A DNA stretch of 64,000 nt from Larix kaempferi. Its lineage: Eukaryota; Streptophyta; Pinopsida; Pinales; Pinaceae. The stretch covers positions 11,993,001 through 12,057,000 of the forward strand of contig BSBM01000779.1 of NCBI GenBank assembly GCA_027924585.1, written 5' to 3'. Shown piece by piece: positions 1 to 12,252 of the stretch. The translations under genes and the position numbers were made by a program. Every line of letters begins with the position of its first letter. Position 1 is the first letter of the stretch. The notes under the pieces were generated by a model. It was not told the DNA's origin. It searched no databases and saw only the letters and a program-made list of their open reading frames with translations.

Positions 1-49
1 TCATCATCATCACCATCTGAACATCACCATCACCATCATCGTCAACATC

Positions 50-86
<37 letters not shown>

Positions 87-280
87 GCATCAGCATCATC
101 ATCAAAATTTTCATCGTCATCACCATCACCATCTTCATCATCATTGTCATCTCTAGGTTCCCCATCAACACATCTCCATCATCGTCATCTTCTTCATCAT
201 CATCATCTTCATCACCATCATCATCATCATCTTCTTCATCATCATCATCTTCATCACCATCATCATCGTCATCAACATCT

Positions 281-311
<31 letters not shown>

Positions 312-361
312 CATCTTCCTCATCAGATCAACATCTCCATCATGTCACCATCATCTTCATC

Positions 362-399
<38 letters not shown>

Positions 400-794
400 T
401 ACCAGCACCATCATCATCAACATCTTCATCGTCATCACCATCATCATTGGCATCTGTAGGTTCCTCATCAACATCTCCATCATCGTCATCATTGGCATCT
501 GCAGGTTCCTCATCAACGTATCCATCATCGTCATTTTCTCCATCATCATCACCATCATCACCATCATGATCTTCTGAACATCATCATGATCATCATCTAA
601 ACATCACCATCACCATCATCGTCAACATCTTCATCATCATCGCCATCAGCATCATCATCAAAATCTTCATCGTCATCACCGTCACCATCTTCATCATCAT
701 TGTCATCTCTAGGTTCCCCATCAACACATCTCCATCATCATCATCTTCTTCATCATCATCATCTTCATCACCGTCATCATCGTCATCAACATCT

Positions 795-825
<31 letters not shown>

Positions 826-1610
826 CTTCCTCATCAGATCAACATCTCCATCATGTCACCATCATCTTCATCATCATCATCATCATCATCATCATTACCA
901 GCACCATCATCATCAACATCTTCATCATCATCACCATCATCATTGGCATCTGTAGGTTCCTCATCAACATCTCCATCATCATCATCATTGGCATCTGCAG
1001 GTTCCTCATCAACATATCCATCATTGTCATTTTCTCCATCATCATCACCATCATCACCATCATGATCTTCTGAACTTCATCATGATCATCATCTAAACAT
1101 CACCATCACCATCATCGTCAACATCTTCATCATCATCGCCATCAGCATCATCATCAAAATCTTCATCGTCACCACCATCACCATCACCATCACCATCTTC
1201 ATCATCATTGTCATCTCTAGGTTCCCCATCAACACAACATCTCCATCATCATCATCTTCATCATCATCATCATCTTCATCTCCATCATCGTCCTCATCAA
1301 CATATTCATCATCATCACCATCATCACCATCATCATCATCATCTTCCTCATCAGATCAACATCTCCATCATGTCACCATCATCTTTATCATCATCATCAT
1401 CACCATCATCATCAACATCTTCATCACCATCATCATCAACATCTTCATCATCATCACCATCATCTTCATCAACATTATCATCTTTATCATCTTCATCTGC
1501 ATCATGATCATCTTCATTGTCATCACCCTCCTCCTCCTCATCATCTTTATCATCTTCATCTACATCATGATCATCTTCATTGTCATCACCCTCCTCCTCC
1601 TCATCATCTT
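1..1610. repeat. TCA/CAT compound microsatellite with higher-order repeat
   Basis: Almost every triplet is tca, cat or a one-base variant (cgt, cag, ctt). Landmark phrases recur, for example 'ctctaggttccccatcaaca' near 151, 708 and 1216, so simple-repeat blocks of about 510-556 bp have themselves been duplicated about three times. The long open frames here, reading Ser/His/Pro on plus and Met/Lys on minus, are artefacts of the triplet repeat and not genes. The array ends in cctcctcctcctcatcatctt near 1610. A small matching TCA patch reappears at about 6286-6331. Confidence 0.95.
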
Positions 1611-1629
1611 GTGCACTTATGCACTTAGG

Positions 1630-1950
1630 GATTAATGTTTAGAAGAGGGTCTAAAGGCCTTTATGGGGGAGGGTCTCTAGGAACAAGGTAAGACAGAGAG
1701 GGCAGGGGGGAGGGATAAAGGCGTAGAGGGTTAGTGATTAAGGGAGAAGAAGGGAGAGAGTGCTATAGGGAGGGATAATGACGAAGATAAAGAGAAGGTG
1801 GAGAGATGGAGAGTGGGGTGGTAGAGACATGGCTGAAGGGAGAGAAAGAAACATGAAAGAAACATGTAGGGAGAATGAGGGATAGATATTTAGAAAGAGA
1901 TAGGGAGTATCTAGGGATTATTGGGAGAGAGCTAGGGGGTATTAAACCAT
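1630..1950 (+). repeat. Purine-rich (GA) tract
   Basis: About 300 bases on the plus strand are strongly purine-biased (aggg, gaga and gggag words), with no convincing coding frame. The bias begins right after the microsatellite and stops near the ttttgtatg phrase at 1960. Nothing else was recognised here. Confidence 0.7.
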
Positions 1951-2045
1951 ACAAAACATTTGTTTTGTATGCAACCATATAAATTATTAGTTTTCTTTGA
2001 TTTTGTTCGTTGCCCTAGCCGTGCACCTAACCTGTTTATTGTGCT

Positions 2046-2125
2046 TGACTATATCGCGTTCGCGTTTTTTCACTACATATCGCGCACGCGTTTTGTATTT
2101 CTATAACGCGTACGCGTTTTGCAAC
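2046..2125. repeat. CG-rich palindromic repeat array (acgcgtacgcgt type)
   Basis: Three imperfect units of about 26-28 bp each carry a CG palindrome: cgcgttcgcg, cgcgcacgcg and acgcgtacgcgt. Each is followed by ttttg or tttttt and a tac/tat spacer. The same motif in the same kind of spacing recurs at 28119-28190. The array lies about 420 bp upstream of the transposase-like gene, where a subterminal transposase-binding array could be expected. That role is inference. Confidence 0.7.
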
Positions 2126-2546
2126 TCCAGAAATAATGGCCTGTTGCTGTCCGAGAGCAACTTCACTATGTCTGAACGAAAACAATAATCCCGTGATTTT
2201 TTGAACAGCACGAGCCCGCATCTGAAAATTTTCACATTCTACACCAACTCCATCATTTTTTTTTATGCAGGTGCAGCATTGAGGACATCTTTCATGGTTG
2301 CTCACTGTGGTGTTGGGTTATATGGCCATATTTGAAGAAAATAATTAGCAAGCTTGAAGAATCTCCAATTGAAGAACACCAAAGATAAGGCCTTTGAAAG
2401 ATTCATTTTGCTTATATTTGAGGAGCACACAAGATAAGATATCAAGCTTCAAGACCAACAAGGAAGAACTTCCATTTGCTTATTATTGAAGAGCTTGTAA
2501 TTGAGGAGCAACAAAAACAAACTATATTGAATTGATCATTGTGGTG

Positions 2547-5500
2547 ATGGGGAATGCACGTAACCGAGTAAACAAATCAACAACGAAGAAGAGATCTCAA
2601 GAAGTCATTGAAGATGAGAAAGAAAAGAAAAGAATATACATGATGAATCGGAGGCTTTCTTTGGAAACTAATCCAAATCCAATTGTAGAGGATACCATGG
2701 TTCATCCTAATAATCCACGACAAGAGGGACCTTCAATTTCCACAATAGTTGTTGAACAAGCACCCCATGGAAGTAATCAAGAAGCAAAACGTAGGTGCTC
2801 ATTAGGGGATGTTTCGATTCCCACTTCAAGTCAAAGTGATAAGTTACCATCTCAAGATGAAGCTCACGAAGAAACACCCAATTTGCTATCCGGATGTGGT
2901 TATACAAGCGATGAAGTCAGAGAGGCGTTGGACATTTTGCCTACTGTTGAAGAAGAGAATGTTATCCACACCATCGATGAGGATGTTGGACTTCCACAAG
3001 GGGATGTTGGACTTCCACAGACCATGGATGAGGATGTTGGACTTCCACCATCCAACTACCAGGAAGAGAATGAAGGACACCAAGCTACTACTGAAACGCC
3101 AGAGCGTCTTGGTGATGCGCTACATGGTACAATTCCAACCCCCTTACCTCCATTAGCAAGCACACGTCAAAGAACTCCGAAGCGTATACAAGTTGATGAA
3201 AGACTTATGAATTCCATTGAAGGTACACTATCTAAACGTAGTATTGCTTATCAAACTCAACAGATACTTGATAAATATTTTGTTTCTAAATGTGATGGAG
3301 ATAAATGTAGATTATTTTTATCATTGTTAAAATCTAGGAGCATGAATGTTGTTAGGAAAAAGTTAGGGATAAAGATGATAAAAATTCTGAACCAAGTTCT
3401 CATATAGTTAAAAGCTTAGTAGATGCATTTGGTAAAATTGGTAAGAACACACGTTCAAAGGACCGCAATGCTGCTCGTCATGTGTTGTCACAATCAATTG
3501 CAGATAAGAACACCAGGGCCCTTCGTATTCTCAGGCCTACATCCGAACTAGTTAATTTGAATGTAAAAACCCTCCGTAGGTATTCTATTAGAAGAGAACA
3601 TCTTGACACAACCGATCAGACAGATTTTTGGGCCTTTGTTGGTCGGTTGCCACGTCGTGACATGAAGCTAGTTGATGCAGTAAAGGGACTAGTGCACAGT
3701 TTTTGGCATGATCACACAAGGCCTTCTTCAAACCGAAAGGATGTACTAAAACTAAGAAGGGGTTCAAAGGATCGTGAACCACATACTAAGCATCTTCTTG
3801 ATATAACACAGACAGAACTTTACGAGAAATTTAAGATTGAGCATAGACAATTGAACTTGGGGCAAAGATCTTTTGAGAAATGTAAGCCATGGTATGTTAG
3901 AATAAATACTCTTCGTAACACTTGTTGTTGTAGATACCATGTAGAATATGAATATTACTATGAAACATTTTTGTACATTCGTCGTGTGTTGCATACTAAC
4001 ATTGTGCAGGATTGCTCCGTGACAATACCACCGACTTCATCAAGAGAATTCATTCATAGCATCATGTGCAATAGGCCCGAGGGGCAAACATACTATGCAA
4101 AATCTTGTTTGGATGGAACATGCTCCAACTGTGCTGGAATGGCATTATTGAGCCAATGTATGCACGAGAATGGAGACAGTGAATTTGGGAAAATGGTTAC
4201 AGACATGAAAAGTTTCAAATATAGTCCCAGGGAAAGAAAGCAAAAAAATACAATTGGTGACATCTCAGGTATGCATTTATATCTATAAAATTATGTTGTA
4301 ACAGTTACATTTCAATCCTTACTTACAACAAAAAACTGACATTGAGATCATTTTGTGTCACCAGGTACAAGTTAGTGACTTCATCAAGGAATTTATTGAA
4401 AAGACACATCAATATGTTCAGCATGTCCACGTGGCACGATGGCAGGATGAGAAGTTTAGAATATGCAGAGATACATTTCCCCTTGGTACTATACTTTCAG
4501 TTGTTGATTTTGCCGAGAACTACACTCTGCAACCTCAAAATGAGATCCAAAGTCAGTATTATCACTCTGAGCAGGTTTCCTTGATGGTCCATATCACATA
4601 TAGGCATGGCCCAAATAGCACTGAAGAGCAAAGAGAAATTCTGAAGGAATATCACTTCTACATAAGTGATGATAGGTGCCACGACTTCCACTATGTACGT
4701 CATTGCTTCATCATGTTCTATGATCACTTGAAGGGAAGGAACATATAGATGGATCGACACTGGATTTGGTCTGATGGGTGTGCTGGTCAGTTCAAAAATG
4801 CACGCATATTTCAGTGGTTGTGTTCATTGCATAAAAACTACAAAGTGCCACATATGTGGAACTATTTTGAGACTGGGCATGGTAAAGGAGAGCATGATGG
4901 AGCCGGAGCATGTGTCAAGACAGCCCTACGAAGAGAGGAATTGAAAGTATCTACAAAATCTACTATTCTAAATGCTCAATCTATAGTCAGGTGGTGCACG
5001 TCAGTAATGGGAGAGGAATCAACTATGCGAGTAGAATCCACAAGAAAGAGACATGTGGAGAGATTTTTTTGGGAGGTGGTAGACATAGATCGTTCACATG
5101 CATGGGAATGCAAGACTGTGCCTGGGACTCGTGGCTTTCATTTGGTTCGAAGCTCTGATAACCCAGTATTTGAAATTTGGACCAGAAAACTCACTTGTTT
5201 TTGCCCGCCTTGTTGTGATGGTGACTGGGATGGGTGTGAATCATTGGATTGGGTTGATGGATGGGATCGCATATCACTTCCACTTGATCAGCATGCAATT
5301 GTTGAGTTAACTCCGTTGGAAGAAGACCAATCATCTATTTCTGCAGATTTTGATTATGTCTCAGACCTTGTACAACCCGGTATGATGCATTTCCTTATCA
5401 TTTTTTGTTTGTTTACGTAGTCTTCAAATGCACATTAATGGCCTTGTATCGCACGAAAAATATTTTGATCATATACCTACAATCATATAATGCAGGGCAC

Positions 5501-5884
5501 ATATACGCAGTGGTTGCCTCAAAAGATACTGAATGGGGTGATGAATACTGGTTGGCACGCTGTATAGATGGAAAGCAAACCCTCATTGTGTCCATGACTG
5601 ACGATGAAAACAACCACTTTCCAACTAGGTCTATGGTTGTTAAAGGTGAATACTTGACACGGGACAGCAATGGAAGAAAGAAGGGTGGATATGTTTACAG
5701 GGATTACAAACTAGGTGCAAGTGTGTATCACTTTACCAACTTAATCATTGGCACAAACCTTCAGGTACGAACAATGCCTAGTCGAAATACATCGAAGGTA
5801 CGCTACTTCTTACCGGATACAGAGCACGAGAAACTAATGGAGACCATCAGTATAAGAGATGATCCGGAGGGCTTGGTTGTATGA
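2547..5884 (+). pseudogene. Decayed multi-exon transposase-like gene, family not recognised
   Basis: Reading starts at ATG 2547. A basic, low-complexity N-terminal part contains three copies of a DVGLP phrase near 2983-3050. It is followed by a region rich in Arg/Lys and aromatic residues, a Cys cluster (CLDGTCSNCAG, about 4108-4140) and a core with WSDGCAGQFKN (about 4767-4800) and HGKGEHDGAGACVK (about 4879-4920). The Asp and His/Lys residues of that core resemble an RNase-H-fold transposase, but I cannot name the family. One intron is clean: donor at 5380, acceptor after 5495, restoring GHIYAVVASKD. A second intron is likely between 4269 and 4364, but the splice phases do not join. Damage includes a 1-nt shift in the A-run at 3357-3361 and an in-frame TAG at 4746-4748 just before the core, explicable as CAG to TAG. 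The C-terminal part to 5884 is intact. I infer an inactive DNA transposon. Confidence 0.6.
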
Positions 5885-6331
5885 TAATAGGTGGGATCTA
5901 GCATGATGAGGTACGTTACATACTTTTAATACTATACTATTTATACTATTTGTAATTGAATATTGATATATGCTCAATTTTCACATGTATGTTTCATATG
6001 AATATGTCAATTTTGCGTTCTTGATATGCCAAATTTATGTTTACGTTGTTTATAAATATGCCAAAAGTTCTCTTGTATGTCAAGTTTATGAATATGCCAT
6101 TTTTTACATATGATCAGTAAACCCTAAAATTATATTATGTTCGTCATGTTGGTTATTGGATTCACCCAACAAAATTAATTCAATGCATGCTCACTATATT
6201 AAACAATACACTTATATTAAATTTAATTCATGTCTTGTTAAATATTTCATAATGAATTAGCTAGTTGAGAGCACCACCTTAGACCAAGCCATCATCATCA
6301 ACATCTTCATCATCATCACCATCATCATCAT
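5885..6331. other. AT-rich 3' flank and residual TCA patch
   Basis: 5885-6285 is AT-rich with repeated atatgccaa/atgtcaa phrases and no coding signal, and could be the 3' end of the transposase-like element. 6286-6331 is a short TCA/CAT patch matching the array at 1-1610. Everything between about 1620 and 6285 may therefore be an insertion into that array. I found no clear terminal repeats or target duplication to prove it. Confidence 0.4.
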
Positions 6332-7470
6332 CATGGACCTGCAAAACCCTAGTTTCCAAAGTGTCTAGGCAGGTTCGGGTTAGGAACACTAGCCATACCC
6401 GCCCGATGGATGATTTTCCAAAGTTGACCCCCGTGTGCAAAATTTGCACACTCCCACACTGAGCAAAACCCTAGTTTCCAAGATGGACCTGCAAGGTGAC
6501 ACATGGGCCACCGGGTAGGAGGGGAGGGGCACCCTTGGCACTATCCCGGTGTTTTGAATCCAACGGAGTCGACGGTTCGTCGATCCGAGCCACGGTCTTC
6601 ATTCTATGGCTCGTCCCATCTCACTACCAGAAGGCCTTTAGGGACACCTGCTGGATACCTACCGGGGGCATAGAACTCCAACCATGCAACAAAACTGGGT
6701 TCCGGGGAGACCTGCAAGTGTGTCTAGACAGGTTCGGGCTAGGAACACTAGCCATACTTGCCCGATGGATGATTTTCCAAAGTTGACCCCCGTGTGCAAA
6801 AATTGCACACTCCCACACTGAGCAAAACCCTAGTTTCCAAGATGGACCTGCAAGGTGACACATGGGCCACCGAGTAGGAGGGGAGGGGCACCCCTGGCAC
6901 TATCCCAGCGTGTTGAATCCAACGGAGTCGATGGTTTGTCGATCCGAGCCACGGTCTTCATTCTATGGCTCGTCCCGTCTCACTACCAGAAGGCCTTCAG
7001 GGACACCTGCTGGATACCTACCGGGGGCATAGAAATCCAACCATGCAACAAAACCAGGTTCCGGGGAGTCCTGCAGGTGTGTCTAGACAGGTTCGGGCTA
7101 GGAACACTAGCCATACTTTCCCGGTGGATGATTTTCCAAAGTTGACCCCCGTGTGCAAAAATTGCACACTCCCACGCTGAGCAAAACCCTAGTTTACGAA
7201 ATGAATGCACAATGAAGCCACTGGGCCATGGGGAGACGAGGGAGAGGGCCCCCTAGAGGTAATCGCACGCCAGGAGACCAACGGAGTCGACGGTTCGTCG
7301 GTCCGACGTCCGGTTTTCGAGTTATGTCGAGTTGCAAGTCGCATGAAAATGTCGTTCAGGGACACTTGGTGAATTTCCGTCCGAGAGCCAAAAAGCAAAC
7401 GAAGCAGGAAGATTGCGTGTCGTTGGCTCCTGCAAGTGTGTGTGGGCAATGCAGACGTGGGAACACTGCC
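6332..7470. repeat. Satellite array, subfamily A (about 359-bp units)
   Basis: Units start with tgagcaaaaccctagttt and repeat at 359 bp (the phrase 'atggacctgcaaggtgacac' recurs at 6482 and 6841). Shared words with the array at 9390 include ccaacggagtcgacggtt and agggacac, so the two are diverged subfamilies of one family. The third unit, from about 7178, switches to the subfamily B sequence. Open frames in both directions repeat with the unit and are not genes. Confidence 0.9.
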
Positions 7471-9389
7471 GGGAGCCATAAATCCATGATAGTAAATTAA
7501 TTCATGACAAAAAAAACTGAATTATTCCTTTCAATGGATGTGGTTTTCAATTTCCTATGTTGTTAGGTCAATTTGGCACATTCATTGAAAGAAATTGTAG
7601 ACTTTAATGATGATCACAACAAGTGTGTTTGTTAAAACCTTGTGAAATAGAGCATCAAAAGACCTACATTGTAGGCCATATAATTGTGTTTGTTTACCTT
7701 TTGTTTGATGGACCATGCACAATAAGTAATAAAATAATTTTTGAAGTAGGTCATTTCATTTTTCTGATTTTTTCTTTGGTGGTGTTGAAAAAGACCATTG
7801 TTCTTATTGATGGGATTTCATGTGCTTATGATTCTTTGGATAATCTGGACACATACAAGGACACAATTATTAGACTAATTCATTATGAACAATTTAATAT
7901 GAGTAATCTACATAAATGAATTGAAAAATTAACAAAAATAACAAACAACCCATATACCTTGGAATATAACACAAGAGTGACCATGTTAGGCAATCTTACT
8001 TATCTACTTACCTATTGTCATTTAAGTAGACCATTTGGATCATGTCTATTACTAATGATCTCCATTAACTTTTCATGTTCACAATGAGGCTTGAAGTATC
8101 ATACCTTTGATGGGTGCTTCCTTGGCATTGTTTGTAGTTTGAGGTTTGTATCGAAAACTAAGTTTGTAAAGTGGTATATAGATTCACCTAGTCTAATCTT
8201 GAAATACATAACCAACCTTCTTCCATGTTTGGTCATCCAGTGTTAGATATTATCCTTTAATAACCATCAAACTGATTACAAGTTGATCACCATTGTCATC
8301 TATTAGTGAGACATGAGGGTTTGGTTCGCCTTTAAGGAACATGCCAACAAATAGTGAGTGCCCCATTCATTATCTTTCAGGGAAACCATTGCATATATGT
8401 TCATTTTAAAAAACATCAGTTCCAACGTGTGAGTCCACTAAATAGACAAAATGTAATGTATTCATGCTAGTTGATAAGATTTAATCTCATATTCACTAAA
8501 CTTGGTTGTACAAGATTTGAGACATGATCATAATGTGGTGAAATGGTTGATTAGTCCTCATCCAACTAAGATAATTCAATATTTATACCTAGAATAATGG
8601 GGAGTGATAGAATTTTCTTGTCCATATTTCTACTATAACATTGTTTGAGTTTCAAACTAAATGAAATCCACAAATTCCATGCATTATTCTATGTGATTGA
8701 TCTACATCAACCACCTCCCAAAAATATCTTTGCACATGTCCTTTCCTTATTGAGTCCTCTTCTCGTCTTCTTGTTCCATCTACAATTATTGAAGAACACC
8801 ATTCAACAATAGATTTTGTGTAACTAATGAGAGAATTTCTCGTAAACTTCCATTTTTACCTGCAGAATGTAATTTTTATGCACACAACATCTCGATCATG
8901 ATTCCCTTTCCCACACTCAGTTTCAAAAGTCCTATAAAGGCAACCTTTACATTTACATTTGCATTAACATGACAACCAAGTCTCAAAAATGAGATTGATG
9001 GTGTTTATTCTCATGCAATGTATACAGTTAGGATTAAGACAACTGTATAAATCTATGGAATTATAAATGGAGATATTAATCCAAAAGGAAGCCAATGTTG
9101 TCCTTGCCAATCTTTTCTTCCCAATGCAAACGAAATATTAGATTCCATTTTGCTATGTTTCCATGTAAAATATATTTGAAAAAAAACATATATTTGGATT
9201 ATATGGAAATCCTTCTTACCTTTGACATTGTTTGGGATCTGCAGGATGGGAATGAAGTATTTTTTAGGGATTAAGAGGAGTATTCAATTACGCAAACTTA
9301 TGAATGCCTATTGTGACAAGAAATCCATTGATTTCAACTCCATCACATTTCTGTTTGATGGATGATGTTTGCAAGGTGAGCAAATTTAA
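7471..9389. other. Unique AT-rich insertion inside the satellite array
   Basis: The satellite unit breaks off after gggaacactgcc at about 7470 and resumes at about 9390 with acccaccaatgcgagattgc. The 1.9 kb between is AT-rich, with no coherent reading frame and no terminal repeats that I could see. It is probably an old non-autonomous insertion or a filler recombination product. Confidence 0.6.
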
Positions 9390-11057
9390 CCCACCAATGC
9401 GAGATTGCATGCAATTACACTGAGCAAAACCCTAGTTTACGAAATGAATGCACAATGAAGCCACTGGGCCATGGGGAGATGAGGGAGAGGGCCCCCTAGA
9501 GGTAATCGCACGCCAGGAGACCAACGGAGTCGACGGTTCGTCGGTCCGACGTTCGGTTTCCGAGTTATGTCGAGTTGCAAGTCGCATGAAAATGCCGTTT
9601 AGGGACACTCGGTGAATTTCCGTCCGGGAGCCAAAAAGCAAACGGAGCAGGAAGATTGCATGCCGTTGTCTCCTGCAAGTGTGTGTGGGCAATGCCGATG
9701 TGGGAACACTGCCAACACTGGCTCGGGGGAGGTTTTTGCAGAGTTGACCCACCAATGCGAGATTCCATGCAATTACACTGAGCAAAACCCTAGTTTACGA
9801 AATGAATGCACAATGAAGCCACTGGGCCATGGGGAGACGAGGGAGAGGGCCCCCTAGAGGTAATCGCACGCCAGGAGACCAACGGAGTCGACGGTTCGTC
9901 GGTCTGACGTCCGGTTTCCGAGTTATGTCGAGTTGCAAGTCGCATGAAAATGTCGTTCAGGGACACTTGGTGAATTTTCGTCCGGGAGCCAAAAAACAAA
10001 CGGAGCAGGAAGATTGCATGCCATTGGCTCCCGCACATGTGTGTGGGCAATGCCTACGTGGGAACACTTCCAACACTGGATCGGGGGAGGTTTTTGCAGA
10101 GTTGACCCACCAATGTGAGATTGCATGCAATTACACTGAGCAAAACCCTAGTTTACGAAATGAATGCACAATGAAGCCACTGGGCCATGGGGAGACGAGG
10201 GAGAGGGCCCCCTAGAGGTAATCGCACGCCAGGAGACCAACGGAGTCGACGGTTCATCGGTCCGACGTCCGGTTTCTGAGTTATGTCGAGTTGCAAGTCG
10301 CATGAAAATGTCGTTCAGGGACACTTGGTGAATTTCCGTCCGGGAGCCAAAAAGCAAACGGAGCAGGAAGATTGCGTGTCGTTGGCTCCCGCAAGTGTGT
10401 GTGGGAAATTCCGACGTGGGAACACTGCCAACACTGGCTCGGGGGAGGTTTTTGCAGAGTTGACCCACCAATGCGAGATTGCATGCAATTACACTGAGCA
10501 AAACCCTAGTTTACGAAATGAATGCACAATGAAGCCACTGGGCCATCGGGAGACGAGGGAGAGGGCCCCCTAGAGGTAATCGCACACCAGGAGACCAACG
10601 GAGTCGACGGTTCGTCGGTCCGACGTCCAGTTTCCGAGTTATGTCGAGTTGCAAGTCGCATGAAAATGCCGTTCAGGGACACTTGGTGAATTTCCGTCCG
10701 GGAGCCAAAAAGCAAACGGAGCAGGAAGATTGCGTGTCGTTGGCTCCCGCAAGTGTGTGTGGGCAATGCCGACGTGGGAACACTGCCAACACTAGCTCGG
10801 GGGAGGTTTTTGCAGAGTTGACCCACCAATGCGAGATTGCATGCAATTAAACTGAGCAAAACCCTAGTTTACGAAATGAATGCACAATGAAGCTGCTGGG
10901 CCATGGGGAGACGAGGGAGAGGGCCCCTAGAGGTAATCGCACGCCAGGAGACCAACGGAGTCGACGGTTCGTCGGTCCGACGTCCGGTTTCTGAGTTATG
11001 TCGAGTTGCAAGTCGCATGAAAATGCCGTTCACGGACACTTGGTGAATTTTCGCCCA
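9390..11057. repeat. Satellite array, subfamily B (358-bp units, about 4.6 copies)
   Basis: The phrase actgagcaaaaccctag recurs at about 9419, 9777, 10135 and 10493, an exact 358-bp period, and again near 10851. Copies differ by only a few bases. Each unit carries aaaaccctagttt, which contains the plant telobox-like AAACCCTA. The last unit stops mid-way at about 11057 (gtgaattttcgccc). The repeating open frames of about 117 aa are by-products of the satellite. Confidence 0.95.
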
Positions 11058-11965
11058 TTTTATAATTTAAGCCACTTTTAAATATTTGAACTTCCATATT
11101 ATTTTTGAAAGAGTATAATATTTCAAAACTCCTAAAGAGACAAAAACACATGATCAAAACTCCTAAGGCTGCAATTTAGAGTAGCAATAATGGGGGTGAT
11201 GGAGTTGAATTTGATCCTATGGAAGATAATGATACTAATATTATTGAGAATAAAGGGATAATAGGTTGATCCATGACACCTTTGTTTGCATGGATGAGGA
11301 TGCACCTATGTATGAGACCTATGATAATATTCATGATGTACATCTTATTGATAAGGCACACAAAGGCCTATACAAGAGATCAAAGATGAGTCACTTTGTC
11401 TACTAATTTGATGTTGATAAAATTGAAGGTATTGAATGACATTTCAAACAATGGTATGACAAAGATCCTAATGTATACACAAGGTTAATATATAAGGTGC
11501 CCCATAAGGTTCTTTGTCATATCCCTATAATTCTAGGTTTTTGATGATTGTTTAGGTTAAAAAACATAGCACATTATATGGATTATCATGTACAAATATA
11601 AGTGAAGATGGTATTATATGAGTGGCTACAAATGGTTCTCAATTTACGATCATCAAGGAAATATTACCCATTTTTAAAGAAGAACCTCATAATGTTAGAC
11701 TTTCATTGGTAGTTGATGGCAATGGGTGTGCATGAGTGAGTTCGTTGAAACCTTGAAAACATTGTATTGCATTTAGTTTGATTAAATTACACGAGCAAGA
11801 AATTTGACATAACTTGTAATGATCATCCAAAATCACAAATTTTAATTAGATACCAATTAGTGCATGCATGTAGTGAATTCGTTGAAACCTTTGAATATAA
11901 TAGTTTGTTCTTTTGACATAGTGCATTCATGAGTAATAGATAATCCACACAAATCAACACATTAG
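11058..11965. other. Non-coding stretch with possible coding debris
   Basis: AT-rich. Between about 11170 and 11460 the plus strand reads as degenerate protein-like sequence with acidic, Asp/Glu-rich runs and several stops. It looks like decayed transposon coding DNA, but no family can be named. Nothing else was seen. Confidence 0.3.
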
Positions 11966-12250
11966 ATTGACACAAGTACATGTATCCAAAAGTACATATA
12001 TATCCAAAAGTATCCAAAAGTATCCAAAAGTGCATGTCTCCAAAAGTACATGTATATCCAAAAGTCTCCAAAAGTACATGTATATCCAAAAGTATCCAAA
12101 AGTACATGTATCCAATGAAGTCAATGTACATGTCTCCAAAAGTACATGCACAATAAAGTCAATGTACATGTCTCCAAAACTGAATGTATCGAAAAGTACA
12201 TATATATACAAAAGTATCCAAAAGCACATGTGTCCAAAACTATCCAAAAC
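11966..12250. repeat. Short tandem repeat, ccaaaagtacatgta type
   Basis: About 15 degenerate copies of an 11-16 bp unit (aagtatcc, aagtacatgtatcc, aaagtcaatgtacatg). The array ends a few bases before the stop codon of the minus-strand gene and would lie in its 3' flank or UTR. Open frames on both strands here are repeat artefacts. Confidence 0.85.
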
Positions 12251-12252
12251 TA

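Noticed and set aside
144-1559. Long Ser/His-rich frames on plus and Met/Lys-rich frames on minus
   Set aside because: They are translations of the TCA/CAT microsatellite in successive frames, with no codon or domain signal.
6496-10859. Repeated frames of about 70-128 aa on both strands
   Set aside because: They recur at the 358-359-bp satellite period and exist because the unit lacks stops, not because of coding selection.
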